The position numbers and the translations under genes are program-made. A model generated the notes under the pieces. That model was not told where the DNA came from and searched no databases. It saw only the letters and a program-made list of their open reading frames with translations. This document shows, one piece after another, positions 31,511-43,254 of a DNA stretch of 64,000 nt. Origin of the DNA: Protonemura montana (Eukaryota; Arthropoda; Insecta; Plecoptera; Nemouridae). The stretch lies in assembly GCA_947568835.1 (NCBI GenBank), contig OX387612.1, forward strand, positions 8,556,001 to 8,620,000, read 5' to 3'. The number at the start of each line of letters is the position of its first letter. The first letter of the stretch is position 1.

Positions 31511-32354
31511 TAGTTTGAGAAGGGAATTTTTGAGAAGGGAAGGGAATTATAACGCATATGTGTGCGAATGCGTGAGCGAAATGTGAATGAACTTTAAGGA
31601 AATAGCCTTCAGTAAATGAAGACTCCACAATCGCTGGCCGTTGGTATGTTACGTGATATGTTACCACGACAGAACGTGAAATGCGGAGAATTGAAGAAGA
31701 TTTACAACCCTTATGAAGAAACCAGCTACGAAGATACAACTGAAATCTTGAATTTTTTACTAAAACACACCTCTTTTATTTATTTTGTGTGAGATTTTAA
31801 AATATGGCATGTGCCGACACTTACCTAAGTTGTATTATTTGATTAATAAAGTGAATTTTAAAATCATTAAAGTCAAACAACTATAATGCTCGAAGAATAG
31901 AGTGAAATTCGAAAACACGTGTCAATCAAATTGATGCAGTGGCCAACGTTTTAACTTCAACTAGGAGAGTTTACAATGCTACTGTCGTGAATTATAACAG
32001 TGCAATCAATTTTTGATGTCAGCTGCATTTAATTAAATTATGACATCCTTACCGACTCAGTGGACGCATCTTGAACTAATTTCCTTGTGGTTTGCCATTG
32101 AAAAGTCAATCGGCCACAAGATGTAAAAACTTCAAAGTGATCAATGTTTTACTTTTCCGCGTTGAAATTAATCGAAAATTTAATTTCGTGCTGGTTTACA
32201 TATTACGTTCAATGCCGTGCGAGATTTGTTATTAAATTCTTCATGTGAATTATTAATCAAATAAATATCGAAACGCAAGAAACTGATCTAGAAGCATTTC
32301 AAGCGATAGCCGGGAGTCCCTATCGGCAAAGATCTGACAACAATAGGCGACATC

Positions 32355-32412
32355 ATGGCAACAATGGACGAGAATTCCACAAATCGCAACGTGCACCTGT
32401 CCTACAGGCAAT
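32355..32412 (+). CDS. Candidate alternative first coding exon 1c
   Basis: 58 nt coding MATMDENSTNRNVHLSYRQ plus one base, then the donor GTGAGT. The start context (ggcgacatcATGG) is favourable. Codon use is balanced and unlike the AT-rich surroundings. Phase 1 out, compatible with the exon at 63015. No family is recognised. Confidence 0.45.
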
Positions 32413-32524
32413 GTGAGTGAACCTGTTCAACTTATCTTTCACTGTATCCTTGTTCTGATATTATCCTGTCCTTGATTTTAGGAACTGAGACATGGATTTT
32501 AGGGACCTAGATATCGATTATCTT

Positions 32525-32626
32525 ACTTTTTCGTTAAAGATCACGGACGTTATCTCGTAAAATAACGTTTATTAACCCTGGAATTTACCGAGATAACGTT
32601 CGTTATCTTTAACGAAAAAGTTAAAT
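32525..32626. repeat. Fold-back with ~35-bp arms
   Basis: CTTTTTCGTTAAAGATCACG at left and CGTTATCTTTAACGAAAAAG at right are inverted copies with few mismatches, around a ~35-bp spacer. Could be a tiny MITE. Confidence 0.65.
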
Positions 32627-32934
32627 GATCCCTATCCTGGTTAGAGTTCTGAATGTGGGGTGGGCGGGCGGCAAGTCATGCATTTTTTATAATTCTATCC
32701 TGGGTTTTAGAAACTTTGCCATAGAATTTAGAAAAATATTATCCTTGGTTTTTGTGTATGTCGCTTACGATGACGTGGTAGATATATTTTTGTAGATTTT
32801 TAAGGTGTCCTTAAAATTTCATCCAAATCGGTACAGTCGTTTGGTTGGTATATAGCATGCTCAGCGTAATACGAACAAAAACAAAAAAATGAACATTTTG
32901 AATCATGCCGAATCGTTCGTAAGGGATTTTCTAA

Positions 32935-33545
32935 TGCCATATTCAACAGACTGCCTCGGGCTTGCACTAGGGGCGATCTCCATGTTCGACTGAGCATGTG
33001 ACTCTGTCCCAGTGCAACTTTCACGTGTTCGACTAGGCATGTGACTCTGTCCCAGTGCTACTTTCACGTGTTCGACTGGGCATGTGACTCTGTCCCAGTG
33101 CAACTTTCACGTGTTCGACTGGGCATGTGACTCAGCCCCAGTGCAACTTTCACGTGTTCGACTGGGCATGTGACTCTGTCCCAGTGCAACTTTCACGTGT
33201 TCGACTGGGCATGTGACTCTGTCCCAGTGCAACTTTCAGGTGTTCGACTGGGCATGTGAATCTGTCCCAGTGCAACTTTCACGTGTTCGACTGGGCATCT
33301 GACTCTGTCCCAGTGCAACTTTCACGTGTTCGACTGGGCATGTGACTCTGTCCCAGTGCAACTTTCACGTGTTCGACTGGCAGAGTTGCTCGCTCTCGGG
33401 TCACTCCCGGTGCACTTTTCTTGCTCCGAGAATTTAATCCACTGTCAACTAGCTAGTGATCACGTGTTCGGGTGGAAGCGCTCTCGCTCGTAGCTGGTGC
33501 TAACCCGGTGGAGAGCATGACGTCATTGAGCATGTTCAAACCCAC
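32935..33545 (+). mobile_element. E-box minisatellite element, locus 2
   Basis: About nine 43-bp units with the conserved 3' flank. Here the flank carries a perfect CRE (GCATGACGTCATTG near 33518) where the other loci have GACATCATC. Confidence 0.85.
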
Positions 33546-34062
33546 CCTATTAATCTTGAATCAAAGTACAATGCAAAACAGAGCACGAAAGATCATGCAG
33601 ACACGGAAGGGTATTGCCAACGCTAATTGCCGTAGCATCGTCGTTCATAACGCTGTAATCTAGACAGGGACACGTGGTAATACTAAACAAAGCTTGCTTA
33701 CTGCGTTTGCTACGTCGTAGTAGAATAAATCATGTCTTGACTTATCAATAGGCGTAGAAAATTGGAGGCAGACTTTGAAAAGGATGGGATTACTATTGAG
33801 TAACCTGGTTGGTGCTATAGAGCTGACTCGATGACTCGATGAGTTATACTAGATGACAACTATACCGACACAAATTGTGGTCGCTAAGAGTTGGAGCTAC
33901 TGTCATTTAAAGTGTTAAGAAAGGCCATGAGGTTATTTCTTATATTTGAGACTTATTAAAGTCCTAAATATCTTCACTTCAGGTTATTTCGACGATTTAT
34001 ACACTTGTATCGATGTTCAGGACCAAACAACCAAGCATGAAGCGTTACATAATATGATAGGT
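33546..34062. other. Unassigned sequence
   Basis: Nothing recognised between the locus 2 minisatellite element and the 86-bp array. Confidence 0.5.
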
Positions 34063-34650
34063 CAGGGTCACTGCTTGGTTCTATGGTGTTGCTAGTTAGC
34101 ACGGTGCTACTGACAGTAATACCAGGGTAACGAATCACCGCTCTAGATCGGGGTTACTGCTTGGTGCTATGGTGGTGCTAGTTAGCACGGTGCTACTGAC
34201 AGGAAAACCAAGGGTTACGAATCACCGCTTTAGATCGGGGTTACTGCTTGGTGCTATGGTGGTGCTAGTTATCACGGTGCTACTGACAGTAATATTATGG
34301 TTACGAATCACCACTCTAGATCGGGGTTACTGCTTCGTGCTATGGTGGTGCTAGTTAGCACGGTGCTACTGACAGTAATACCAGGGTTACGAATCACAGC
34401 TCTAGGTCGGGGTTACTGCTTCGTGCTATGGTGGTGCTAGTTACCACGGTGCTACTGACAGTAATACCAGGGTTACGAATCACTGCTCTAGATCGGGGTT
34501 ACTGCTTCGTGCTATGGCGGTGCTAGTTAGCACGGTGCTACTGACAGTAATGCCAGGGTCACTGCTTGGTGCTATGGTGGTGCTAGTTAGCACGGTGCTA
34601 CTGACAGTAATATTATGGTTACGAATCACCGCTCTAGGTCGGGGTTCCAG
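34063..34650. repeat. 86-bp minisatellite, about 7 units
   Basis: Unit includes GGTGCTAGTTAGCACGGTGC, itself a partial palindrome (GCACCGTGCTAACTAGCACC). The last unit is shortened by about 24 bp. No gene overlaps. Confidence 0.9.
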
Positions 34651-35149
34651 TTTCTTGTGGAAGGTCCAAAGAAACATTGCAATTGATCGTCCTGAGTAAA
34701 AATAAAGCGTGCAGACTTGTCGGAATTACCCATGGGTTTTTCCTGACAAGGTCCAGGCTGCTTTATCCGGTGCGAGCTGGTTTACGATGTACCATTATGA
34801 AGAAGGCAAAAAGTGTAGAGTCATTTAGGTGGCTGTCGATCCCACATCGTCTCTAGTTTCGGCGTGTTTTGGGGCGTGGGCAGGCGGCGTACTTGTCGAT
34901 TGAAACTAATTATTATCTGTGAGGTAACTCATGTGTTTATTGCTGACTATGTCAAGAGTGTAGCATGACATAACATAAGGCTACATTTTACAATACAGTA
35001 AATTTCAATGCGATCAGCATATTTAGAAAATTTGGCAAATTTGTTTAAGTTGTTAAGTTTTCGTCAAGGATTTAAATCGATTTAAATCGGGAATAAAACA
35101 CCCACACACACATGTCCTTGATTGTTTTCAAATAAGAAGCAGGTCCATG

Positions 35150-38028
35150 ATAATTGTAATTGTAATTGTCTTTATTTGTCCGTTATCACAAGGTTTACAT
35201 TCAGAGTGTAATAGGATGTGGACTCGTCCAAAAACAGAAACAAAGCGTATTTTAAAACACTAAAAACACAGGTGAGATAAATAAAATCAAATAACAACAG
35301 TCACACCTTTGTCCAATCCTTTGAGTCTAATTTATAAAATTCGTCAATACTATAAAAACCTTTGCATAATAACAATTCCTTTATAGTGCGTCTAAACTTA
35401 AAAGAATCAGCTATTGAGGCAATATTGTCAGGAAGGCTATTAAACAGTTTAATACCAAGATAAAATACGCTGTCTTTAAAACTATTTAGTCGATGTTTAG
35501 GGATACATAGTTTTGAGCAATTTCTGGTTTCATAATGGTGTTCGTCAGAATGTTTATTAAAAAGATGTTTATCTTTAAAAATGCAGGTCAATGATTCAAG
35601 GATTAAAACGCTAGGTAAAGTTAAAATGCTTTCCCGAATAAATAAATTTCTACAAGATTTTCTTTTTTTTGATTGAGTTAAAATTCTAATAGCGTTTTTT
35701 TGAAGCTTAAAAACCCTTTTTAAAACCGAGCCAGCACTACCCCAAGCTGTGATCCCATAGGATGCCTTAGAGTGAAAGTAAGCAAAGTATACTTCTCTCA
35801 GTTTGGTTTTTGATATCAAATGTCTTAATTTAAAAAGAGCACAGCAAGAAGTTCGTAATTTTTGGCACAGATATTTTTCATGGTGATTCCATTTTAAATG
35901 CTCGTCTAAAATAAGGCCTAAGAATTTAGCGTGCGTTCCTGTTTCTATGCGTTGCCCGTCCACTTCAAGGTCAATATCTGCTATACTTTTTGTAGTTTTA
36001 AACTGAATTATATTAGATTTCTCAACGTTTAAATGCAGTTTATTGATCGTAAACCAATGTAATAGTCTTTTTAATACTAATTCCCCGTTACTTTTCAAGT
36101 TAAACAAATTAGAATCCTTGACAAACACAGTTGTGTCATCCGCAAACATTACAAGATCGTGCGTATCAAGGTAGTTTGGGAGATCATTGATGTACACTAA
36201 GAATAGCAACGGGCCTAAAATTGAACCTTGAGGGACACCTGTATTCATGATAGACCATGATGAATGAATTTTATCGCCGGATATATGATCCGTCAATTCC
36301 ACTAATTGCTGGCGTTCACAAAGATAGGATTTAAGCCATAGATTCGCGACTCCACGAATTCCACATGCATAAAGTTTCCTCAACAATATATGATGGTCAA
36401 CGCAGTCAAAAGCCTTTGATAGATCACACGACAAACCAATGGTTAAATAGCTTCTATCCAGCGCCTTTAAGATCAGGTGGACTAAATGGTTCACAGCTTG
36501 GATAGTAGATTTTCCTCTTTGAAAACCAAACTGACTATCGGATAAGACTTTATTTTGAGTAAAAAATGATGAAATGCGATGGAAAATAACTCGCTCTAAT
36601 ATTTTTGAAAATACCGGAAGAATTGAAATTGGCCTATAGTTAGCACAGTCATTTTTGGAACCTTTTTTAAATAATGGAAGAACTTTCGCCCTTTTGAAAA
36701 GCTCAGGGAACACCCCTGATTCCAAGGATAAATTACAAATTAAAGTTAAAGGTGCGGTTAAATGCATTCCCAATTTCCGAAGTAGGATAGTTGATAATCC
36801 GTAAACATCTTGCGTTGCTTTTGGTTTGAGCTCATTTATCAAAGTCAGAATTTCCTTTTCAGTTACTGGCTGCAGAAATATTGTTTTAGTTACAGATTTT
36901 ACAGAAGTATCATCAACTACTGCCGGCAGTTTAGCTTTTAGTGACCCTGCTATGTTGATAAAATACGAGTTAAAAGCATTAGCAATTTCATACGTGTCAA
37001 CGGTTTCGTTATTGTTAATAATGAGTGACTTGACACTTGAGGGAGCCCTACTCATTCCTGTCTCCTCTTTTATGATGGCCCACGAAGTTCGCGCAATGTT
37101 TTTTGAGTTTGACAACTGCCTTCCCAAGGAACTCTTTTTAGCAAAACGAATACTTTTCCTGTATTCCGATTTCCGCTTTTTAATGACACTGGAATCTGGC
37201 GTGATTGCTGAATATTTCACTTGCATGAGTAACTCGTTTATGACCCTTCGCTTATCCTTCACTTCATTTGTAATCCATTTTTTATTTCGATTTGTACATC
37301 TAACTATTTTAAGGGGGAAGCACTCATTAAAAGCTTTTAAAAAAATACCCATAAAGAATTGGGACATAACGTTCACATCATTTAGCTCTCGCATACTTGG
37401 CCATCTAATCGCTAATGTTGATAGACAATCACCGAACCTATTTACACTGAGGTCATTGAACACTCTTTTCCTAGTGTGAGATAATAGCGGTTTATTTATT
37501 TTCACCTGCCCAGCTAATTGAATTAATTGAGCGCAGTGATCAGAAAGGTTCAAGTCCATAACTTCACTTGTATAAAATCCTACAGGTACATTAGTAATGA
37601 TATTATCGATACAAGTTCTCGATGCCTGAGTTATTCGAGTGGCTTGTTTTATCGTAGCCTCCAGACCAAAACGTGATAATAGATCTGTCAGCTGTCTAGC
37701 TTCCTTAGATTTAGTACATTGGAAGTCAACATTAAAATCCCCTGATAATACCACAACATTATTTCTATTATCAATAAATAGTTTTTCAAGAAGCACAGAC
37801 AACTTCTCTAGAAAAATCTTAAATTTACCAAAAGGAGACCTATATAAAGCAATTATAACTAGTTTGCCTAATTCATGCTGCATTTCAATGCCTGCTACTT
37901 CAAAATGCTTTTCTATACTCAGTGCTAGGATGTCATCCCTGGTTCTGACCCTCACTAAGTTACATTTGACAAAAATCCCTACACCACCGTGAATAATAAA
38001 TGATCGGCCCAGCCGTTTAGTCGGTAGA
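35150..38028 (-). mobile_element. 5'-truncated non-LTR (LINE) retrotransposon
   Basis: The whole element spans the open frame below plus about 150 bp of 3' UTR. That UTR has an AATAAA-like motif near 35170 and ends in about three units of a 6-bp ACAATT-type tail at 35150-35166, as seen in CR1/L2-type elements. The 5' end is lost within the endonuclease and abuts a 5S-SINE at about 38028. The motif style suggests the CR1/L2/Daphne side rather than Jockey, but I am not sure of the clade. Confidence 0.85.
35301..37955 (-). CDS. LINE endonuclease-reverse transcriptase (5' truncated)
   Basis: 884 codons from the first in-frame Met. The same frame continues upstream to about 38020 with HGGVGIFVK, so this Met is internal and roughly the first 80-100 residues of the apurinic-like endonuclease are missing. 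Visible parts: endonuclease motifs SGDFNVD (~70) and SDHCA (~138); reverse transcriptase KVLPLFKKG (~423), NYRPISILP (~439), GFQRGKST (~477), DLSKAFDCVDH (~511), GVPQGSILGPLLF (~573), catalytic FADDTTVF (~604) and KFLGLILDEHLKW (~685); then a C-terminal region with conserved aromatic residues. There is no frameshift or stop in 2.65 kb, so the insertion is young. An EN-less start makes it unlikely to be autonomous. Confidence 0.9.
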   Translation of the reverse strand: MRVRTRDDILALSIEKHFEVAGIEMQHELGKLVIIALYRSPFGKFKIFLEKLSVLLEKLFIDNRNNVVVLSGDFNVDFQCTKSKEARQLTDLLSRFGLEATIKQATRITQASRTCIDNIITNVPVGFYTSEVMDLNLSDHCAQLIQLAGQVKINKPLLSHTRKRVFNDLSVNRFGDCLSTLAIRWPSMRELNDVNVMSQFFMGIFLKAFNECFPLKIVRCTNRNKKWITNEVKDKRRVINELLMQVKYSAITPDSSVIKKRKSEYRKSIRFAKKSSLGRQLSNSKNIARTSWAIIKEETGMSRAPSSVKSLIINNNETVDTYEIANAFNSYFINIAGSLKAKLPAVVDDTSVKSVTKTIFLQPVTEKEILTLINELKPKATQDVYGLSTILLRKLGMHLTAPLTLICNLSLESGVFPELFKRAKVLPLFKKGSKNDCANYRPISILPVFSKILERVIFHRISSFFTQNKVLSDSQFGFQRGKSTIQAVNHLVHLILKALDRSYLTIGLSCDLSKAFDCVDHHILLRKLYACGIRGVANLWLKSYLCERQQLVELTDHISGDKIHSSWSIMNTGVPQGSILGPLLFLVYINDLPNYLDTHDLVMFADDTTVFVKDSNLFNLKSNGELVLKRLLHWFTINKLHLNVEKSNIIQFKTTKSIADIDLEVDGQRIETGTHAKFLGLILDEHLKWNHHEKYLCQKLRTSCCALFKLRHLISKTKLREVYFAYFHSKASYGITAWGSAGSVLKRVFKLQKNAIRILTQSKKRKSCRNLFIRESILTLPSVLILESLTCIFKDKHLFNKHSDEHHYETRNCSKLCIPKHRLNSFKDSVFYLGIKLFNSLPDNIASIADSFKFRRTIKELLLCKGFYSIDEFYKLDSKDWTKV

Positions 38029-38520
38029 GTTTTGTGAGATCACCGATCTTAAGCAACACTGCGCTGAGTCAGGTATTGGATGGGTGACCACCGAACAGTT
38101 TGGCGTCTTGTTTACACCGGTTCGCTTGAGATCACCGAAATTAACGAACAGTGCTCTGGTTCAGGTACACTAGGCGGCCATTAAACTCTTTACAAGTGAT
38201 ATTTAGTGGAGAGAGGTTGGAGAGGTTGGGAACTTCACTCGCCTTGCTTATCAACCTCTTGACAGCATGGATTTGTGAAGGAATCCTGTTGTTCGCGTTG
38301 TACCGTCCTTCGGAAGAGACATGAAGCCACTTGTCCCCTTGGTGCTCTTCGACAGAAGTGGGGTTACGTGATTGCACAACAGGTTACCCATTTTATTCTA
38401 AATGAGGAAAGATTTATCAACATCCACATCGTAACCCACTCATTCACTGACGCCATTAGATCATTGCCACAGGGCCTGTTGTCAAAACAATGCGTCGTTA
38501 AGCGCCACAAATAAAACAAT
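38028..38520 (+). repeat. 5S-SINE copy abutting the LINE
   Basis: Head (GAGATCACCGATCTTAAGCA) starts where the LINE frame stops. It contains a second partial head at about 38100-38165, then body and a tail ending AAATAAAACAATCG. Confidence 0.75.
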
Positions 38521-39084
38521 CGACTCTAATAAGAACCAGTTGGAGGGCGCATACCGCGAGTCAGTAAAGACTTTGTGGCACCCGAAGAAAGTTTGGCGAA
38601 GAAAGTGCTCTACGCCTCCGTCGGCTTCACTTTTGTTTCGCGGAATGCCCGGCTGATTTCTCGCCTCCAACGACCGCGTGTTGGCCGGGTAATTTGCACG
38701 ATGCGTTTTAACCATCGCGTCTAGAGCTATATTTACACATTTGACGGCCAATGGCTGAAATTTCATTACCCTCCCTCCCACCGCCCACCGGTCATATGAC
38801 ATTGATAAGTCTTAAGAAGTTAGATATATTTTAAAAAACTGACTGCAACTATACAAAGGTAGAAACCACTGATTTGAATGTTCTCTTTGTTGATATATTC
38901 TCATGCTCTTTCAGTATTTTTTTGTAATCTGGCGAAAAAACATGGCCGATATTTCGTGTTTGTTTGTGTTTGATTAGATCACTTTGAAGCAGAATAGTCC
39001 TGAATCAGCCTAGGAGGTAGTGTGAGTTGGAGCAAGATCAAATGAAAAATGTAAAAGATGTCTTGAGATTAATTTGTTTTTCAA

Positions 39085-39805
39085 GCTAATGGCGTATTTG
39101 ATTGGCTGCCCAGCTCCACAGGGCATGTGACTCTGCCCCAGTGCAACTTTAACGTGTTCGACTGGGCATGTGACTCTGTCCCAGTGCAACTTTCACGTGT
39201 TCGACTGGGCATGTGACTCTGTCCCAGTGCAACTTTCACGTGTTCGACTGGGCATGTGACTCTGTCCCAGTCCAACTTTCACGTGTTCGACTGGGCATGT
39301 GACTCTGTCCCAGTGCAACTTTCACGTGTTCGACTGGGCATGTGACTCTGTCCCAGTGCAACTTTCACGTGTTCGACTGGGCATGTGACTCTGCCCCAGT
39401 GCAACTTTCACGTGTTCGGCTGGGCATGTGATTCTGCCCCTGTGCAACTTTCACGTGTTCGACTGGGCATGTGTCTCTGTCCCAGTGCAACTTTCACGTG
39501 TTCGACTGGGCATGTGACTCTGCCCCAGTGCAACTTTCACGTGTTCGACTGGGCATGTGACTCTGTCCCAGTGCAACTTTAACGCGTTCGACTGGACTTG
39601 TGACTCTGCCCCAGTGCAACTTTCACGTGTTCGACTGTCAGAGTTGCTCGCTCTCAGATCACTTTTCTTTCTCCAAGAATTGATGCAATTGGAAAACAAA
39701 TTAATGCACTGACAGCTAGTGATCACGTGTTCGGGTGGGAGCGCTCACGCTCGGAGCTGGTGCAAACCCGGTGGAGAGCATGACATCATCGAGCAACTTT
39801 TTAAC
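39085..39805 (+). mobile_element. E-box minisatellite element, locus 3
   Basis: About twelve 43-bp units, 5' flank GATTGGCTGCCCAGCTCC and the conserved 3' flank ending AGCATGACATCATCGAGC. The 5' flanks of loci 1 and 3 share TATTT(t/g)A(c/t)TGGCTGCCC, giving an approximate left border. Confidence 0.85.
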
Positions 39806-40439
39806 CCCGGTGTAGAGCAGTCGAAAACACAAAACGTCTCGACAATGTGATAGAAATTAGCCATGCACTGTTCGTATCTTTGTCAAACTGAATTGAACTA
39901 TCGCTCAGAGTTGTCTCAAATCGCGTTAAAGAATGAGCAAGTACCTCTGCTTTGTCTCACCATTCGATCTTGATGCAGTTACGACCTAATCGTTTTTTTT
40001 TCCAACCATATACCTCAAACAACTTTTACTTAAATTACAGGTAATGCAACGAACGATCTTCACCTTCACCGCACTCTATCACGTGTTAAGAAACACCGCT
40101 GCTCACATCCAAAATCATTCTCACAATGAATTTTTATTGATTGCCAACTCAATCAAATTCAACTATATGCCACGTGACTCTAATTGCGTACGGTCCATGA
40201 GTAGAAGAACACAATAACACGCGTATATACTTTCACTGAGTTTATGCCGTCTATCAAAGTATTGATATCACTTTGCAGAAGCGTCGTATGGAGGTATCAG
40301 TGGCGGAACGTGAAGCCACTTGGCCCACGGCTACTCTAGAAGCTTATGGCAGCCCCTAGAATGATGACCATTTCGTTGCTCCCGAATGTACTGTGACGAC
40401 ACTGTAGTGTACGTTGCAATATCATTGAGTTTTTAGCTG

Positions 40440-40760
40440 TAGTCAGAGCTACAGCGTTGATATTAAACTTTCTGCTGAGCAAACGAGCCGGCGACACGTG
40501 GTAACGGAGGTTGATAACGGATGGCGCTTGCGGCCGTCCTTTTTAATTATCCTAAGTTTCGATACATGTTTATAAATCGTTGAGGTTAGTATTATTACAG
40601 TTTAATTGAGTGTAAACCAGTCTCAAATGCGAGCTATTTTCGAGAAATAACGAACACTCGAAACGTTGGTGAATCTAACTAGAAGCATCCTTTATTTGTA
40701 TCGCGGTAAAGTAATTATTTGTTGGTAATTTAAAGACAGTAAATACAGTTAAAAATTAGC
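40440..40760 (+). repeat. MITE-A copy
   Basis: GAGCCGGCGACACGTGGTAA, GATGGCGCTTGCGGCCG, TTTTCGAGAAATAACG and AACTAGAAGCATCCTTT. Confidence 0.75.
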
Positions 40761-41339
40761 AAATTGGCATTTGATAATACTGCTATTTTAACTTTAAATA
40801 TTTCTTATGATGCTAGTCGCCAAGGAGATTGTCTTGACAGCTAAGTTCCTCCACTGACAGACAATGCTGTGTTTCTATTTGCATCTAATCTCTGTCTTGA
40901 TTTGTTTTTCTATATCGTTGTGAAAACAAAGTCAACTTGTAAACATTGCTCTAACTGGTCGTTATATTGTCGATCATTGAGCTTTCTTTTTTGGCTGTTG
41001 GAGTGGTGTTTTTTGCTCTGGCTCTCGGGCTAATTGCAAATTGAAACGACAGCTCGCCGTACAATTACGTTTTACAAGTTTATGAGTTTGATTTGTCTTC
41101 TGAACCGAATTGACCGACAGAAATGCCGGAAGTATACTCGTTATGGAGATTGTTTGAGAAGTTTAGGTAATATCAGTGATTTCTGAATGGGTGTTCCGGA
41201 ATCATGTTAAATTCTCATCAGACCTCATCGCAAAACAACATTTTTATTACGGAGTGTTCATTGGCAAGATAAAAAATCGAAAATTTCTTGTATCTAAGTC
41301 ATCAGACATCTATTTTCACAAATATTTTCGCGAATAATT

Positions 41340-41795
41340 TTTGTGCGAATATACTCGGTTTGGGAATCAATTTTTGAGACGGTTATAATGTTGTTAATAA
41401 TAAAATACCCCGCGCATTGCAAGCGTTTGCAATTTAAATAAGATTTCATCCTAATACAGCAACGAATCCAACGTCAAATTGAAGTTATTCGAGTTTGACA
41501 GGTTGTGACGTGATATAGCGTCACTAGAATCAGAGTGACTGTGAGTATTCACAGCCTCTTAGTTCTACTCCTTGGAGATCTGTCATTCTCATCAAATACA
41601 CTAAAATCGTCTCAAAAAGCCAGTGTCCAAGTATCTCAATGGTTCAGAGCAACACCCGCGACAGGTGGAGATCGGGATTCTAATCCGCCTTTGGGCATCA
41701 ATATTTGAGACGGTTATAGTGTTTTTAATAATAAAATACCCCGCGCATTGTAAGCGTTTGCAATTTAAATAAGATTTTATCCTAATACACAGTCT
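41340..41795 (+). repeat. tRNA-like repeat copy
   Basis: Full version: GACGTGATATAGCGTCAC hairpin (41509-41526), CAGAGTGACTGTGAGTATTC, then CAGTGTCCAAGTATCTCAATG and the T-arm, flanked by duplicated ATTTGAGACGGTTATA blocks. Confidence 0.75.
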
Positions 41796-41939
41796 CTTTA
41801 TTAAATATTATGTTAATTTTGAAAATAATTTAGCGGATATGTTTGTTTGAAACTCGCGAAGAGACCGGAATTTGAAAAAATTAAACATGGTATTGTTTAT
41901 TTAAATTGCAAATGCTCGAAATGGGAACTTTTTGTTTCA

Positions 41940-42350
41940 TTAGTAGCCTCTCAAAAAATGCTGCCCAACCGGAGACTCAAACCCCGATCTATGGTTCAAG
42001 AGCGACACCAAAGACAGGTGGAGATCAGTGATCGAGTTCCCGATTGGGCACAAACAATTAACAGAATTTGTCACAAGCGTTAACAATTTAAGTCAAATTT
42101 CAACGCATAAAAACGAATCCAACTTCAAATTGGAGTTATTCGAGTTTGACAGGATGTGACGTGATATAGCGTCACTAGAATCAGAGTGACTGTGAGTATT
42201 CACAGCCTCTTGGTTCTACTCCTTGGAGAACTGTCATTCTCATCAAATACACTAAAATCCTTTCATAAATGGTATGTCAAAGTAGCTCAACAGCTCGGGG
42301 TTCGAGTCCACGTTTGGACACCACTTTTTTAGAGGTTATTAGTATTTCTA
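41940..42350 (+). repeat. tRNA-like repeat copy, rearranged
   Basis: Adjacent second copy with the same GACGTGATATAGCGTCAC hairpin and GTGACTGTGAGTATTCACAG block, but a truncated tRNA-like part (AGTAGCTCAACAGCTCGGGG). Confidence 0.68.
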
Positions 42351-43254
42351 ATAAAAAAAAAACTCTATAAAAATAAAATTTCACATTATTGACCTTAAAT
42401 GCATCTAAAAATTGATATTTTCGTGCATGCAATCTTCTACGAATTGTGAATTCAAGGTTGCATGTTCCAACTATGATCACGAGCTAACGTTTACCATCAT
42501 CCTCTTCCCTCTCATCCGTTCAGAGCGAGCCTTGCCAGCTGATCTCGGTAGACCATCGCCAAATGTCGAGGTCGTGCATCTCTCGCCGGAGGCAGCCGTG
42601 GAAAGTTCCCAGCTCTTGGGCTACGACGTCCCGTGACGGAACCCCGGGCACTGAGAACAAACATCACGAGCAGACGACAGCGCCCGAAAAGAATTCTGGG
42701 AAATCCAACAACAAATTGATAACTAGCAATAGATAAAATTGAGTAAACGGTCTCTTGCTTAAGTTTTAATTGCAAATAAGAAGTGAATTTCGATTGAGAT
42801 CTCTATGATTATATCCAAAAAATACCAAGAATAACCTGATTTCTTTTTGCGGACTCTGCAATACTAACAATTTATTTGCGATTTTCGTCGTCACGGATAT
42901 TTTTAGCTCTTTATTAATCCATATCTCGCCGACGGCTCATCTGTGGGATTCATGAATAGAAATTACAACTTCGATAATGCATGCTTAAATGTCGGACGAA
43001 ATTACATAGTTATGTAATGATTTTAAAAAATTTGACGATTTACATTTAATTATCACGTTTTTTAAATAATATGTCAATTATTTCATAAAAATAATAATAG
43101 TAAAAATATTTTCTTTGATATATTATCATAAAAATGATTAAAAATGCAAGAATATTTACAATAACCTATGGAATAATAATAAAGTGCAATTAACAGACAG
43201 AAGTGATTACATAACAATTCTTGTGGAAATTCATCGGTTTTATAAAAACTTTGT
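42351..43254. other. Unassigned sequence with GC-rich patch
   Basis: A GC-rich patch at 42520-42700 is open on both strands for 70-90 codons but has no recognised motif or splice context. The remainder is very AT-rich. Confidence 0.4.

Noticed and set aside
36826..37479. 217-codon plus-strand open frame
   Set aside because: Antisense shadow of the LINE reverse-transcriptase frame.
41124..41166. ATG-to-GTAATA segment after a 5'-UTR-like stretch
   Set aside because: Weak donor and phase 2, incompatible with the exon at 63015.
42412..42775. Overlapping 74- and 87-codon frames on opposite strands
   Set aside because: GC-rich patch gives open frames on both strands; no motif supports either.
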